Assembly: GCA_004555635.1 (NCBI GenBank)
Contig: SFHN01000077.1
Location: 1-6,402, forward strand
Direction of reading: 5' to 3'
Source of the DNA: [Eubacterium] saphenum
GTDB taxonomy: Bacteria; Bacillota; Clostridia; Oscillospirales; Ruminococcaceae
Length of the DNA stretch: 6,402 nucleotides
Position 1 is the first letter of the stretch. Each line of letters starts with the position of its first letter. Under the pieces are notes generated by a model, which made no database searches, was not told where the DNA came from, and saw only the letters and a program-made list of their open reading frames with translations. Positions 5,685 to 6,402 of this stretch are shown one piece after another. Both the position numbers and the translations under genes were made by a program.

Positions 5685-6083
5685 ATGATTACATTTAAGG
5701 AAACGAAGGAGTATCCAGCCGCGCAGATTGCGGAGCTGTTTTCTTCCGTCGAGTGGGAGTCCGCAGACGACGTCCCAATGCTGCTTCGCGCTCTTGCAAA
5801 TTCCACGCGTGTCATCTCCGCGTGGGACGGCGAAAAGCTCGTCGGACTTATCCGCAGTATGGACGACGGCTGCTGGAGCGCTACGATTGACTGCCTTCTG
5901 GTTCATAAAAGCTATCACGGGCAAGGCATAGGCTCGGCGCTCGTAAAAAGGCTTCTGAAGCAGCTTTCCGGTGTGAAGTACATCAGCGTTGCCCCAAACG
6001 AACCTGAAAATATCTCGTTTTATGAAAGGCTCGGCTTTTTCGTCGTCGGGGGCAGCAGGCTTTTGCAGATTATAAATTTATGA
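5685..6083 (+). CDS. GNAT family N-acetyltransferase
   Basis: A 132-residue protein with a single acetyltransferase domain that transfers acetyl from acetyl-CoA to an unknown amine. Seen: a central strand SAWDGEKLVGLIR (45-57), motif A DCLLVHKSYHGQGIGSAL (69-86) with the pyrophosphate-binding GQGIGS loop (79-84), and motif B ENISFYERLGF (108-118) with the likely general-acid Tyr113. Length is normal for a single-domain GNAT. The ATG at 5685 is chosen because AAGGAG (5671-5676) lies eight bases upstream; an earlier in-frame ATG at 5661 falls at the expected transcription start and has no ribosome binding site. It is probably co-transcribed with the membrane-anchored gene that begins 12 bases after its stop. 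The substrate cannot be inferred; the overall pattern resembles small stand-alone GNATs common in Firmicutes. Confidence 0.92.
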   Translation: MITFKETKEYPAAQIAELFSSVEWESADDVPMLLRALANSTRVISAWDGEKLVGLIRSMDDGCWSATIDCLLVHKSYHGQGIGSALVKRLLKQLSGVKYISVAPNEPENISFYERLGFFVVGGSRLLQIINL

Positions 6084-6095
6084 CGGGAGAGAAAA

Positions 6096-6402
6096 ATGGA
6101 CGTTGTAATTTCGTATATCGGGGATAATCTGCTGGAGTTTCTGACGCTTTTTTTGTCGGTTATCGGCGGTACTTTTGCGCTTTATCAGTGGCAGATGACG
6201 ACAAAAAATAACCACGCGGAGTATGTTGACCGCCTGCTCGGACAAATGACCGACAACGAGTTGATTCACACGTTTCTTTTCGATGTGGATTACGAAGTTG
6301 ATTGGTACAACGAGGACTTTCACGCCGACGAGGAGCACAAAAACGGCAACCGTGCAGACAAGGCGTTCTTCTTCCTGAACTATCTCTGCTATCTGAGGAA
6401 TA
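6096..6402 (+). CDS. Membrane-anchored protein of unknown function (3' partial)
   Basis: The frame is open from the ATG at 6096 to the window edge (102 residues, no stop). GGGAGAG (6085-6091) lies four bases before the ATG, and the gene begins 12 bases after the GNAT stop, so the two probably form an operon. Residues about 12-32 (LLEFLTLFLSVIGGTFALYQW) form one hydrophobic membrane segment near the N-terminus. A polar region follows (MTTKNNHAEYVDRLLGQ), then an acidic, aromatic stretch (VDYEVDWYNEDFHADEE, 64-80), and then a hydrophobic FFFLNYLCYL (91-100). The architecture is a short N-terminal anchor with a cytoplasmic domain whose end is not in view. I do not recognise the family. The competing minus-strand frame over the same bases lacks a ribosome binding site and is judged a shadow. 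Confidence 0.75.
   Translation, partial: MDVVISYIGDNLLEFLTLFLSVIGGTFALYQWQMTTKNNHAEYVDRLLGQMTDNELIHTFLFDVDYEVDWYNEDFHADEEHKNGNRADKAFFFLNYLCYLRN

Noticed and set aside
6078..6338. Minus-strand open frame of 86 codons at the right end
   Set aside because: It lies opposite the open plus-strand frame, which has a ribosome binding site, operon spacing and a membrane segment.

Overview
The window looks like the chromosome of a Gram-positive, low-to-mid GC anaerobe of the class Clostridia, perhaps an Oscillospiraceae/Ruminococcaceae-type gut bacterium. The grounds are strong purine-rich ribosome binding sites, consensus sigma-A type promoters, a tRNA with encoded CCA, Firmicutes-like ClpX and MGMT-like proteins, and a large cytoplasmic glycoside hydrolase. 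The lineage is inferred from sequence style, not from a search.

Left part (1-1480, + strand): the 3' three quarters of clpX, a U-tailed hairpin terminator, a 102-residue MGMT/AGT-like DNA alkyltransferase-fold protein, and a tRNA-Leu(CAA) with its own near-perfect extended -10 promoter. The clpX terminator ends 15 bases before the MGMT-like start codon, leaving no room for a promoter between them.

Middle gap (1481-1812): 332 bases without a credible gene but rich in structure. It holds two related long hairpins (1484-1521 and 1665-1702), a separate terminator-like hairpin (1577-1605), a 23-base tandem repeat (1694-1746), and the terminator of the leftward operon.

Minus-strand operon (5546 down to 1797): a consensus promoter carrying a 6-6-6 palindrome drives an 881-residue GH2-family glycosidase. 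Its stop codon overlaps the start of an RlmN-family radical SAM rRNA/tRNA methyltransferase (ATGA), and the operon ends in a hairpin that begins inside the last rlmN codons. Pairing a glycosidase with a ribosome-modifying enzyme is an unusual arrangement.

Right end (5624-6402, + strand): a divergent extended -10 promoter drives a GNAT acetyltransferase and, 12 bases later, a membrane-anchored protein of unknown function that runs off the window.

Most of the window is ordinary housekeeping and accessory metabolism. No defence system, CRISPR array or mobile element could be supported. The most interesting leads are the paired structured repeats, the terminator placed against the MGMT-like gene, the Cys-Tyr active-site variant in that protein, and the GH2-rlmN overlap.
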